The notes beneath the pieces were generated by a model, which searched no databases, was not told the DNA's origin, and was given only the letters and a program-made list of their open reading frames with translations. A DNA stretch of 43,144 nt from Phycisphaerae bacterium (GTDB taxonomy: Bacteria > Planctomycetota > Phycisphaerae > UBA1845). Positions 1-10,560 of the stretch are shown here, piece by piece. How positions within the stretch are numbered: position 1 is the first letter of the stretch; the number at the start of each line of letters is the position of its first letter. The position numbers and the translations under genes are program-made. Location of the stretch: contig JABWBH010000040.1 of assembly GCA_013360585.1 (NCBI GenBank), positions 1 to 43,144 on the forward strand, given 5' to 3'.

Positions 1-2709
1 CTGCGAGTGATTGTACACGAAGCGCACCGCCTCCACCGGGGCGCTCTTGTTGACCTCGTCCTCCGTCACAACCCGCGTCACGTTCCCCTGCGCGTTATAG
101 CTGTACCACGTCGTCGACAGCTGCTCCGGCGTCCCGCCCACATCCCAGACTTCATAATACATCAGCCGGTTGTTGTCCGAGCCGTAGGTCGACGGATCCC
201 CCGTGTCATAGGTGTAGTAGGTGTCCAGATCGTTGATCAGGTCATGCTTCTCCGTGCGGTTTCCGGCCTGGTCGTACTCGTAACCCAACGAATATTCGGG
301 CGACGGGCCGCGGGTCACCGTGCGCGACTCCAGAATGAGCTTGCCACGATCGTCATATGTGTAACTCACCGTGGCGAACACTCCCTGATCGTCGCTTTCG
401 GTGATTTCAATCGGAAGATCACGATCGTCGTATTCATACTCCAGCTTCAGGATCGTATCGGACGTGTCGTCGAGGTGCTCGATGGAAACCAATCGCTGGT
501 CGTCGTCGTACTCATACACGACCGCAGCGCCGTTGCCGTAGTCCACGCGCTCGACCAACCCGCGGCTGTCGTAGGTGTACTCTGCGCTGATCGCGCCGGA
601 ACCTGTTCCCCGGGACAACGTGGCTATGCGTCCCGCGGCGTCCAGCGTGATCGTCGTCGTCACGCAGTCCGGCCCCGTGAACGACATCGTGTCATCGTCG
701 GCGGTTTCGGGATCATACGTGAACTCGCGCTCGACGCCCGTCGGCCACTCTTCGGAGGCAATATTGGCGAGCGTCAGCCGGCCCAGCGGATCGTACTCGT
801 TCGTAAACGTCCGTTCCACGGTCGTTTCGCAACTGTTGCCGACATTGACCACTCTTTCTAGTAATTTCCCCATTTTGGAATACGACGCCGTCCAGCAGCC
901 CGCCGGCGTAGGGGGATTCACTTCGCAGGGTGGAAGCGGGAAGTCCGGAGCCGTCTGATCTTCGTCGGTTCCGGGGTCTATCGTGAAGGTGCAGAGCGCG
1001 CAGGTAGGATAGCCTGAAAGGTCCACACAGTAACTGGCGCCGCTGCCGGACTGGTCCTGTGTGCCGATGAGTTGCCCGCCACTGTTGATGGTGGGGTCGA
1101 CATAGAGCACCTGATCATAGGGGCCTGCTCCCGGCGGTTCGCCTTCGCCGTAGACTGAAAGCTGACCCCAATCGTCATACTCAAACTCTGTTCTGACGCC
1201 GTTGGTATCAGTAACGGATTCGAGTTGACCTTTCGCATTGGAGGACGTGAAGTACGTCATCGTGATTTCCGCGGCTCCGTTGCCCTGACCGTCGGCGGGT
1301 ATGTTAATCGTTGTGGGCAAAGTTGGATAACCGGACATGTCGTAGTCGAGGGTGACGGTGTTGCCTTCGCCGTCGGTGATGCTGGTGAGGTTGTTGAGGC
1401 TGTCGTAGGTGCGCTCGGTCTTGGGGGTGGGATTCTGGCCGGAGTTGGGCATGAGGGGGGTGAAGGTTTTGAGGAGGTTGCCCTTCGAGTCGTAGGTGAA
1501 GGTCCAGGTGTTGTCCAGACCGTCCTTGTAGACGGTGAGGTTGCGCGCCATGTCGAAGGTGAACTCCTGCTCGTCGGAGAGGGGGTTGGTGAACTTGCTG
1601 AGCGTGCCGGTGGTGCTCCAGTCGTAGAGCCAGTCGTTGCCCCGGCGGTCGGTGTAGGTGGTGCGGCGCGGGTCGGTCGGGCAGGTGTAGGCGAACGACT
1701 GGACGTAGGGGGTGCTGAGCGTATCCGGGTCGGTGACGGTGTCCACGGCGCCGCTGGCCGAGTGATAGGTGTACTCGAAAGCGTCGCCGTCCTTGTCCTC
1801 GATAGAGGCGATGCGGCCGTCCTCGTCGTAGAGGATGACGACTTCGGGGCGGACGCTGTGCTCCTCGGGGTCGATGACCTTCCAGAGGCGGTCGTCCTCG
1901 TCGTATTCGAGGTCATAGACGCGGTTGATCAGGGTGCTGCCCGACGGCTCCTCGCCGTCCTCGCACTCGCAATCCACGCCGCACTCGCAGTCGCAGTCCT
2001 CCGCGGGCCAGCAACCGCCGGCCTTGAGGTCGATGATCCGCGCGAGACGGTCCTCGTTGTCGTACTCGAAGAGGAGCTTTCGTCCGGCGGCGTCGGTGAT
2101 TTTGAGGAGTTTGTAGTTGTTGTCGCGGGTGAGGCTGACGAGGTTGCCGTGGGCGTCCTCGACGCCGCTTAAGCGGCCAAGGGTGTTGAAGTTGAGGCGG
2201 GACTGATTCTTGAAGGTGAGCGTCCACTTGGGGGTGATGGTGTGCTGCTCCAGCTTGTCAGGCACGCCGGCTGGAGGGATCCAGACGCCGCTGACCTTGG
2301 TGTAAGTGTCCATCCGGCCGTCGTTGTGGACGACGGTGGTCGAGGTCGAGCTGTTGAAGATGAGCCGGGCGGAGTAGGTGGACTGCCAGCCCTCGCCGAG
2401 GTTGAAGCCGGTGGTGTGGTCCAGGTCCACGCCGCTGTCCACGTGGGCGGAGTTATGCACGAAGGCGAAGCTCACGTCCGGCCCGACGCCGGACCAGCCA
2501 ACCACCGGCACGACCGTCAGCAGGTTGCCGTTGCGGACGTTGACCGAGGAGTAGGTGGCCACGTCGATCGACGCTTCCCACGGCCGGGCGGCGCCAGGGG
2601 CGGGCAGGTTGCACGTCCCCTGTCCGAAGGCCGGGGCGTTGACGGCGGAAAGAGCCGCGACGATGACCGGGGCGAACGAGAAAGGTCGCTCCCTGACGGG
2701 GGAAATCAC
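1..2709 (-). CDS. Secreted RHS/YD-repeat protein (N-terminal part, runs off window)
   Basis: This frame is open from 2709 to the window edge, giving about 903 residues with the C-terminus missing. After a basic start it has a hydrophobic signal sequence (FAPVIVAALSAV) and a probable cleavage site near APAFG. A beta-rich N-terminal domain follows (GNLLTVVPVVGWSGVGPD), then many YD/RHS repeats such as YDNEDRLARI, YDSKGNLLKT, YDDRGKLILE and YDQAGNRTEK. RHS proteins build a beta-cocoon shell that often encloses a variable C-terminal toxin or adhesin, but that end is outside the window. The start used here is GTG at 2709, which has no good ribosome site. A far better start (ATG at 2803 after GGGAGG) is out of frame by one base because of a C13 run at 2732-2744. 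A cysteine- and acid-rich insert is encoded near 1948-2013. Identity as an RHS protein is sure; the true N-terminus is not. Confidence 0.9.
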   Translation of the reverse strand, partial: MISPVRERPFSFAPVIVAALSAVNAPAFGQGTCNLPAPGAARPWEASIDVATYSSVNVRNGNLLTVVPVVGWSGVGPDVSFAFVHNSAHVDSGVDLDHTTGFNLGEGWQSTYSARLIFNSSTSTTVVHNDGRMDTYTKVSGVWIPPAGVPDKLEQHTITPKWTLTFKNQSRLNFNTLGRLSGVEDAHGNLVSLTRDNNYKLLKITDAAGRKLLFEYDNEDRLARIIDLKAGGCWPAEDCDCECGVDCECEDGEEPSGSTLINRVYDLEYDEDDRLWKVIDPEEHSVRPEVVILYDEDGRIASIEDKDGDAFEYTYHSASGAVDTVTDPDTLSTPYVQSFAYTCPTDPRRTTYTDRRGNDWLYDWSTTGTLSKFTNPLSDEQEFTFDMARNLTVYKDGLDNTWTFTYDSKGNLLKTFTPLMPNSGQNPTPKTERTYDSLNNLTSITDGEGNTVTLDYDMSGYPTLPTTINIPADGQGNGAAEITMTYFTSSNAKGQLESVTDTNGVRTEFEYDDWGQLSVYGEGEPPGAGPYDQVLYVDPTINSGGQLIGTQDQSGSGASYCVDLSGYPTCALCTFTIDPGTDEDQTAPDFPLPPCEVNPPTPAGCWTASYSKMGKLLERVVNVGNSCETTVERTFTNEYDPLGRLTLANIASEEWPTGVEREFTYDPETADDDTMSFTGPDCVTTTITLDAAGRIATLSRGTGSGAISAEYTYDSRGLVERVDYGNGAAVVYEYDDDQRLVSIEHLDDTSDTILKLEYEYDDRDLPIEITESDDQGVFATVSYTYDDRGKLILESRTVTRGPSPEYSLGYEYDQAGNRTEKHDLINDLDTYYTYDTGDPSTYGSDNNRLMYYEVWDVGGTPEQLSTTWYSYNAQGNVTRVVTEDEVNKSAPVEAVRFVYNHSQ

Positions 2710-2731
2710 TGCGGAAGGCCGCGGATTACGC

Positions 2732-2744
2732 GGGGGGGGGGGGG
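2732..2744 (-). repeat. C13 homopolymer at the 5' end of the RHS gene
   Basis: Thirteen G on the plus strand are thirteen C on the coding strand. The tract lies 19 codons after an ATG at 2803-2801 that has a strong ribosome site (GGGAGG, plus 2811-2816). With 13 C the ATG frame ends in a stop just after the tract. With 12 or 15 C it joins the RHS frame upstream of the signal peptide. This is either a slippage switch or a homopolymer error. Confidence 0.85.
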
Positions 2745-2803
2745 TAGCACTCAAAAGACTCCGCGGAGACGAACCGGTCAACGAAACGAGAGACGCACAT
2801 CAT

Positions 2804-3229
2804 GTCGAACCTCCCTGGCACACGGGTGCGCGGCGCACGATTCCGGGCGGGCCGCCGGCCGGAGACTGTCGATCGTTCGCCTGTCGCACGGTGGATCGAA
2901 GCCGCGGCGGCGGGGCAAGAGGCCGGAGGGGCACGCTTGCCGCGACCGATGAGGCGAAGACCCGGTACGCACGAGCGATAATACCCGGCGGGCGGGCCGG
3001 CGGTCAAGGAAAAAATCCGTCGCTGCGCGGAATTAACAAAAGTGAGCGGATCGGGGCACGGATCCAGGCCCGGGCTTTCGCAAAGTTCCAATACCTCACA
3101 AATCCGGGCGGAACAAGAACGCTTTCTGACCCTTGACCTCGTTGCGCGCGTCAAGGGCAGGCGGGCACGGGTTCGGTTCTGAAACCGAGTCCGGCGCGCC
3201 GCTTGAGATCTGTCGCCGATGTGGATCCC
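2804..3229. other. Intergenic region between RHS gene and tyrosine phenol-lyase gene
   Basis: It holds the RHS promoter and ribosome site. A 6-bp hairpin (TCGGTT, 3173-3178, with AACCGA, 3183-3188) lies just past the phenol-lyase stop, but no T run follows it, so it is at best a weak terminator. The reading frames across this stretch have no recognisable protein features. Confidence 0.5.
2978..3007 (-). promoter_or_regulatory. Predicted sigma70-type promoter for the RHS gene
   Basis: On the minus strand TTGACC (3007-3002) and TATTAT (2983-2978) are separated by 18 bp. Transcription would begin near 2971 and leave a leader of about 170 nt before the ATG at 2803. In such GC-rich sequence a TATTAT box at this spacing is unlikely to be chance. 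Confidence 0.6.
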
Positions 3230-4684
<1,455 letters not shown>

Positions 4685-4806
4685 TCAAGACCGGAGAAAG
4701 CCCTCCGTTTATCGGACTGCGGGGGCGAGGCGGGTGGGGCGCGGATCGAATTCGTCTCCTCCGTCGCCGATTAAAACCAGGAAGTGTCGTTCCGGAGGCA
4801 ACAAGG

Positions 4807-6489
<1,683 letters not shown>

Positions 6490-6524
6490 GACCTTGCTGA
6501 GAACGTCCCCGCGACCGCCTCCCC

Positions 6525-6630
6525 TAACAGCCCGTTGAAGAACTCACGATCGGTCTTGGTGATGCCGGTTTTTCCCGATGAAATTCGCCTCCCGGAGGGA
6601 GGCGCACCCCGTTTTCAACGGGCTGCTAAC
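6525..6630. repeat. Nested palindromic element (MITE- or REP-like)
   Basis: The outer arms AGCCCGTTGAA (6529-6539) and TTCAACGGGCT (6614-6624) are perfect inverted repeats, flanked by TAAC and GCTAAC. In the middle sits a second perfect hairpin, CGCCTCCC-GGA-GGGAGGCG (6586-6604). The whole is about 105 bp and non-coding. It lies between two convergent genes and may act as a bidirectional terminator, or be a small non-autonomous mobile element. Confidence 0.65.
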
Positions 6631-6639
6631 GTCGCGCAA

Positions 6640-6672
6640 CGAGATCAAAGATCAGGAAGCGTTTTGATCTCG
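6640..6672. terminator. Hairpin between convergent genes
   Basis: CGAGATCAAA (6640-6649) and TTTGATCTCG (6663-6672) form a perfect 10-bp stem with a 13-nt loop. It lies 48 bp past the hypE stop on the minus strand and 150 bp past the kinase stop on the plus strand. The stem base is A/T-rich but there is no clear U tract, so termination is plausible rather than certain. Confidence 0.45.
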
Positions 6673-6719
6673 CCCGAATCCGAAGGTTCTGAAACGGCGA
6701 ATTGCATCAGGCCGCTTTT

Positions 6720-7793
6720 TCAGCAGATGCGCGGCAGTTCCTCCCCGTAAGGGCGCTGCACGACGCGGCTGCCGCCTGAAGCGGTGCGCAACTCGACGAT
6801 CGCCGGACTGCCGCCGCACATCCTCCCGATGCGCCGCGCGTCCCGGCCCCGGCGATCAGCGCGGAGCACCTGAAGCGCCCGATCCGCCTGCTCCTGAGGG
6901 ACGATGAAGAGCGCTTTGCCTTCGTTGGCGATCGAGAGGACGTCGAACCCCAGCATCTCCGCCGCCGCCCGCACTTCAGGACGCACCGGCAGGCACGACT
7001 CCTCGATCATCGCGGTCAGACCGCTGCGCTCGACCACGTCGGCCAGCACTCCCGCCAGTCCGCCGCGCGTCGCGTCACGCATGAAGCGCACGTCGACGCC
7101 GGCGTCCGCCAGAGCGAAAATCATCCCGGCAAGCGGTGCGGCGTCGGAGACGATCGGCGTCTGAAACTCCAGGCCGTTGCGCACCGACATGACAGCCATC
7201 CCGTGGTCGCCGAGCGTGCCGTTGACGAGGAGGACGTCGCCCTCGCGGATGCGGTCGAACCCCACGCGGATGCGCTCGTCCAGCGCCGCCACGCCGGCCG
7301 TGTTGATAAACATTCCCGCTCCCGTTCCGCGCTCGATGACCTTCGTGTCCCCGGTGACGACGTGGACTCCGGCCTCATTCGCCGCGCTGCGAACCGACGC
7401 CAGAATCCGATCCAGCCGCGACAGAGGAAACCCTTCCTCAAGGATCAGTCCGAGGCTTAACCCCAGCGGCTTTCCGCCCATCACCGCGAGATCGTTCACG
7501 GTTCCGCACACGGCGATCCGCCCGATGTCGCCGCCCGGGAACTCCAGCGGTTGTACGACGAACGAATCCGTCGTCAGCACGATTCGCGCCGAAGGACACT
7601 CCAGGATCGCGCCGTCGGTCAGCGCGTCCAGCAACGGGTTGCCCAGTTGCTTAAGCACGTGATCGCCGATCAGCCGGCTCATCAGTTCGCCGCCGCCGCC
7701 GTGGGCGAGAACGACAACTCCGTCGCGCGACGCCTGCGCCGCGCCCGTGACGGCCGTGGACCGCGACGCCGATGATGTAACCGTGGTCGTCAT
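6720..7793 (-). CDS. hypE: Hydrogenase maturation protein HypE
   Basis: HypE receives a carbamoyl group from HypF on its C-terminal cysteine, dehydrates it with ATP to a thiocyanate, and passes the cyanide to iron on HypC-HypD. The protein is 357 residues and ends in the diagnostic PRIC, so the acceptor cysteine is present. PurM/AIR-synthase-like features are seen: LAHGGGGELM, VLTTDSFVVQP, GTVNDLAVMGGKPLGLS, GDTKVIERG and MRDATRGGLAGVL. The ATG at 7793 is 53 bp after the hypD stop and gives the usual family N-terminus. A longer in-frame start at 7985 would overlap hypD and adds an arginine-rich stretch unlike the family. It is the last gene of the hypFc-C-D-E operon. Confidence 0.95.
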   Translation of the reverse strand: MTTTVTSSASRSTAVTGAAQASRDGVVVLAHGGGGELMSRLIGDHVLKQLGNPLLDALTDGAILECPSARIVLTTDSFVVQPLEFPGGDIGRIAVCGTVNDLAVMGGKPLGLSLGLILEEGFPLSRLDRILASVRSAANEAGVHVVTGDTKVIERGTGAGMFINTAGVAALDERIRVGFDRIREGDVLLVNGTLGDHGMAVMSVRNGLEFQTPIVSDAAPLAGMIFALADAGVDVRFMRDATRGGLAGVLADVVERSGLTAMIEESCLPVRPEVRAAAEMLGFDVLSIANEGKALFIVPQEQADRALQVLRADRRGRDARRIGRMCGGSPAIVELRTASGGSRVVQRPYGEELPRIC

Positions 7794-7846
7794 GATTCTT
7801 CCCGACAGCGCCGGTCCGGCGACCCGGCCTCCGGCGCGACATTTCC

Positions 7847-8953
7847 TCACTCGCTCAGAACCCGAACCCCCGCGCCCGATCCTCGGACGCCGTACTTGTA
7901 CCACGCGCTGCATGTTCCCTCGCTGCTGACCATGCAAGGCCCGAGCGGGTTCAGCGGCGTACACGCGCGTCCGAACGCGGCGCATTCATCGGGCTGCGCC
8001 TTGCCCTGAATCACCTCGCCGCAGCGGCACCCGGGATGCACGTCATCCTCGCCCAGTTCAACGTCGAAGCGTTCGAAGGCGTCAAACTCCGCGTATTCAG
8101 GCCGCAAGGCGTACCCGCTTGCGGGAATCACCCCCAACTCGCGCCACGGCTCATCCTCAACGCGGAACACCTCCTCGAGCAGGTGCAGCGCCGTCTCGTT
8201 CCCCTCTGCCGACACGGCCTGCGGATAAAGGTTTTCCAGGCGCGCCTCCTTCCGCGCAAGCTGATCCAGCAGCACCCGCAGCGACGCCAGGATATGCTCC
8301 GGCTCGAAACCCGCCACGACGCACGGACGCCGATAACGCTCGACGATCGGGCGGTACGCCTCTGACCCGATGATCACGCTGACGTGCCCGGGGCAGAGGA
8401 ACCCGTCGAGTCGGGATTCCGGATCCTCCAGCAGCGCCTGCATCGCCGGAACGACCCGCTTGTGCGCCATCAGGACGCTGAAGTTGCAGATCCCGTTGCG
8501 CCGCGCCTGACGGATCGCCGCCGCCGTCGCGGGCGCGGTCGTCTCGAACCCGACGGCGATGAATACCACGTCCTGCGTGGGATTCTCCCGCGCCGTCCGA
8601 AGCGCTGCCCACGTGGAATTCACGACCCGCACATCCGCACCGGTCGCCCTGGCGTACTCGAGACTCCCTCCGCGACCCGGTACGCGGAGCATGTCGCCGT
8701 AAGTCGTGAGAATCACCCCGGGAATCCGCCCCAGGTCGATCGCCGCGTCGATGTGCCGCTGCGCGGTCACGCAGACCGGACATCCCGGTCCGCTGATCAA
8801 ACGCACATTGGCCGGAAGAAAGCTCCGCAGTCCGTGCCGGAAGATCGACACCGTGTGCGTTCCGCAGACTTCCATCAAACGCACGTCGCGCCCCAGCCGA
8901 GCGCCTGTCCGTGCCAGCTCCGATCGAACTTCGGAATGTGTGTCGCCCGTCAT
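7847..8953 (-). CDS. hypD: Hydrogenase maturation protein HypD
   Basis: HypD is the iron-sulfur scaffold that works with HypC to assemble the Fe(CN)2CO unit of NiFe hydrogenases. The 368-residue protein has the family motifs LMEVCGTHT, SGPGCPVCVT and TTYGDMLRVPG, and the cysteine-rich C-terminus (HPGCRCGEVIQGK, then GPCMVSSEGTCSAWYKYG) that binds the 4Fe-4S cluster. The ATG at 8953 overlaps the hypC stop as ATGA, which indicates translational coupling. The longer frame upstream is only the hypC region read in another frame. Confidence 0.96.
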   Translation of the reverse strand: MTGDTHSEVRSELARTGARLGRDVRLMEVCGTHTVSIFRHGLRSFLPANVRLISGPGCPVCVTAQRHIDAAIDLGRIPGVILTTYGDMLRVPGRGGSLEYARATGADVRVVNSTWAALRTARENPTQDVVFIAVGFETTAPATAAAIRQARRNGICNFSVLMAHKRVVPAMQALLEDPESRLDGFLCPGHVSVIIGSEAYRPIVERYRRPCVVAGFEPEHILASLRVLLDQLARKEARLENLYPQAVSAEGNETALHLLEEVFRVEDEPWRELGVIPASGYALRPEYAEFDAFERFDVELGEDDVHPGCRCGEVIQGKAQPDECAAFGRACTPLNPLGPCMVSSEGTCSAWYKYGVRGSGAGVRVLSE

Positions 8954-9201
8954 GTCGCGCCGTCTCCTCCGACTCCTTCTTGCACTTCCGAGGGACTGAC
9001 TCCGCGAAGGTACTTCCACGTGTCCAGCGCGTCGCGCTCGTCGAGCGTCGTGATCGCGAACCCTGCGTGAATCAGCACCCACTCCCCGCGCCCCACTCCG
9101 GGAGTCAGCGCCGTGCAGACCTCGGCGACGTTGCCGTTGAATTCAACGCGCGCCCGATCCTCTGACACTTCCACAACTTTTCCCGGTACGGCAAGACACA
9201 T
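8950..9201 (-). CDS. hypC: Hydrogenase maturation chaperone HypC
   Basis: An 83-residue HypC/HupF protein. It starts with MCLAVPGKVV, in which C2 (after Met removal the N-terminal Cys) binds iron and contacts HypD and the hydrogenase large subunit. The WVLIHAGFAITTLDE segment is also typical. The start at 9201 is fixed by this motif and by GGGAGGGGG upstream. It sits 13 bp after the hypF-like gene and overlaps hypD by 4 bp. Confidence 0.95.
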   Translation of the reverse strand: MCLAVPGKVVEVSEDRARVEFNGNVAEVCTALTPGVGRGEWVLIHAGFAITTLDERDALDTWKYLRGVSPSEVQEGVGGDGAT

Positions 9202-9214
9202 GTACCCCCTCCCG

Positions 9215-10384
9215 TCATGCGGACGCTGCAAACGGGTGTTCAAGGTCGCCGCGCCCCGACGTCCGGCGAGCGCCGCATTGATGCGCCGCCGCCACCACCT
9301 GCCCCAGCGACACCCCGGCATCACCGGTCGAAACCCGACGCGGCACGGCGACCTGCAAACCCGCGATCTCCAGTCTCCGGGTCAGCTCCGCCCTCATCCG
9401 CGCATTGAAGAAACACCCCCCGGAGAGTACAACGCGATCCGTCCCGCAGTCGCCGGCCGCGGCTGCGGCAGCCCGCGCAAACATCTCCGCAATCGTTGCG
9501 TGAAACCGCGCAGCCAACTGCGCCACCTCCTGTCCCGCGGTCCGATCACGGAGCAGCCCGGCAATCAGGGGTCGCCAGTCCAGAAGACGGGTCCGGCCTG
9601 CCGTGAGAATCTCAGGCGGATACAACCGATCCGCTTCCGCGGGAGCCGCGGCGCGTTCGAGCATCCCCGGGGCCGTCCCCGGCGCCGGCGAAACCCCGCA
9701 CAACCCCAGCAGAAACGCAACCCCGTCAAACAATCGCCCCAGGCTCGACGACAAAGGAAGGTTCACGCCGGTGCGGATCTGCTGCTCCACCAGGCGAAGG
9801 GTGGCGCGATCCACCTTGCGCAACGCGCCGGACATGACGCCGAGGATTTCGGCTCCCCTGGTTGCCGCGAGCGCCAAGGCGTACCCCGTCCTCCACGGTT
9901 CTCGAACCGCCGCATCCCCTCCGGGGAGCGGGAAGTAGCAAAGGTGCGCCGCGCGTGCGAACTCGCCCCCGCTGCAGATCAGAACTTCTCCACCCCACGC
10001 GCGCCCGTCGGACCCGTATCCGGTTCCGTCGCAGACCACGCCGATGAAAGGCGCCTCGACGCCGGCGTCAGCCGCAGCGCCTGCCGCATGTGCGAAGTGA
10101 TGCTGCACTTCAACGACGGGACGCCCCAGCGATCGGGCATAACGTGACGAAGCATACGTCGGATGCACATCACAGGCGACGATGAAATCGGAACCCAGCA
10201 GCTCGCGCATCCGCTCCGCCGTCCGAACGAAGACCCGGTACGTGTCCGCGTCGTCCAGATCCGCGTGCTCATCACTTACGGTCGCCGTCGCGTCACGCAG
10301 CGCGCAAACCGTGTTCTTGGTCTGCGGACCGAGCCCCAGAATCGGAACCGGCGTCGGGTGCGCAAGCTGTAAAGACATGGTCAT
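9215..10384 (-). CDS. HypF C-terminal (Kae1-like carbamoyltransferase) domain as a separate protein
   Basis: The 389-residue protein matches only the C-terminal half of HypF. It opens at the Kae1-like domain boundary (LGLGPQTKNTVCALRD), has the metal-binding VQHHFAHAAG, then CDGTGYGSDGRAWGGE, FPLPGGDAAVREPWR and LSGGCFFNARMRAEL, and ends normally. The HypF N-terminal acylphosphatase, zinc-finger and YrdC-like domains (about 380 residues) are absent, and the upstream DNA is a short divergent spacer followed by an acyl-CoA synthetase. In full HypF the YrdC-like domain makes carbamoyl-AMP and this domain transfers the carbamoyl to HypE. Here either the first half is encoded elsewhere or it has been lost. 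First gene of the operon. ATG at 10384; a second ATG at 10378 is equally possible. Confidence 0.88.
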   Translation of the reverse strand: MTMSLQLAHPTPVPILGLGPQTKNTVCALRDATATVSDEHADLDDADTYRVFVRTAERMRELLGSDFIVACDVHPTYASSRYARSLGRPVVEVQHHFAHAAGAAADAGVEAPFIGVVCDGTGYGSDGRAWGGEVLICSGGEFARAAHLCYFPLPGGDAAVREPWRTGYALALAATRGAEILGVMSGALRKVDRATLRLVEQQIRTGVNLPLSSSLGRLFDGVAFLLGLCGVSPAPGTAPGMLERAAAPAEADRLYPPEILTAGRTRLLDWRPLIAGLLRDRTAGQEVAQLAARFHATIAEMFARAAAAAAGDCGTDRVVLSGGCFFNARMRAELTRRLEIAGLQVAVPRRVSTGDAGVSLGQVVAAAHQCGARRTSGRGDLEHPFAASA

Positions 10385-10560
10385 CGGATTCAGGCCCGCC
10401 TTCGCTCCTGCCTGAATTGCACGTCCTGTGCCGCGGCGGGCACAGAGGCGTCAGACGCCACGGAGAGGCGGCGTGGCACGCGGATTGCCCCCCTTATGCC
10501 TCGCCGGGGCTGCGTCTTCAGCCGAGGCGCAAGCCCCCCGGAGCACCGGGAGATTCCAGC

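Noticed and set aside
7-2952. Long plus-strand open frames opposite the RHS gene
   Set aside because: They are valine/arginine-rich mirror frames of a clear YD-repeat protein on the minus strand; GC bias creates them.
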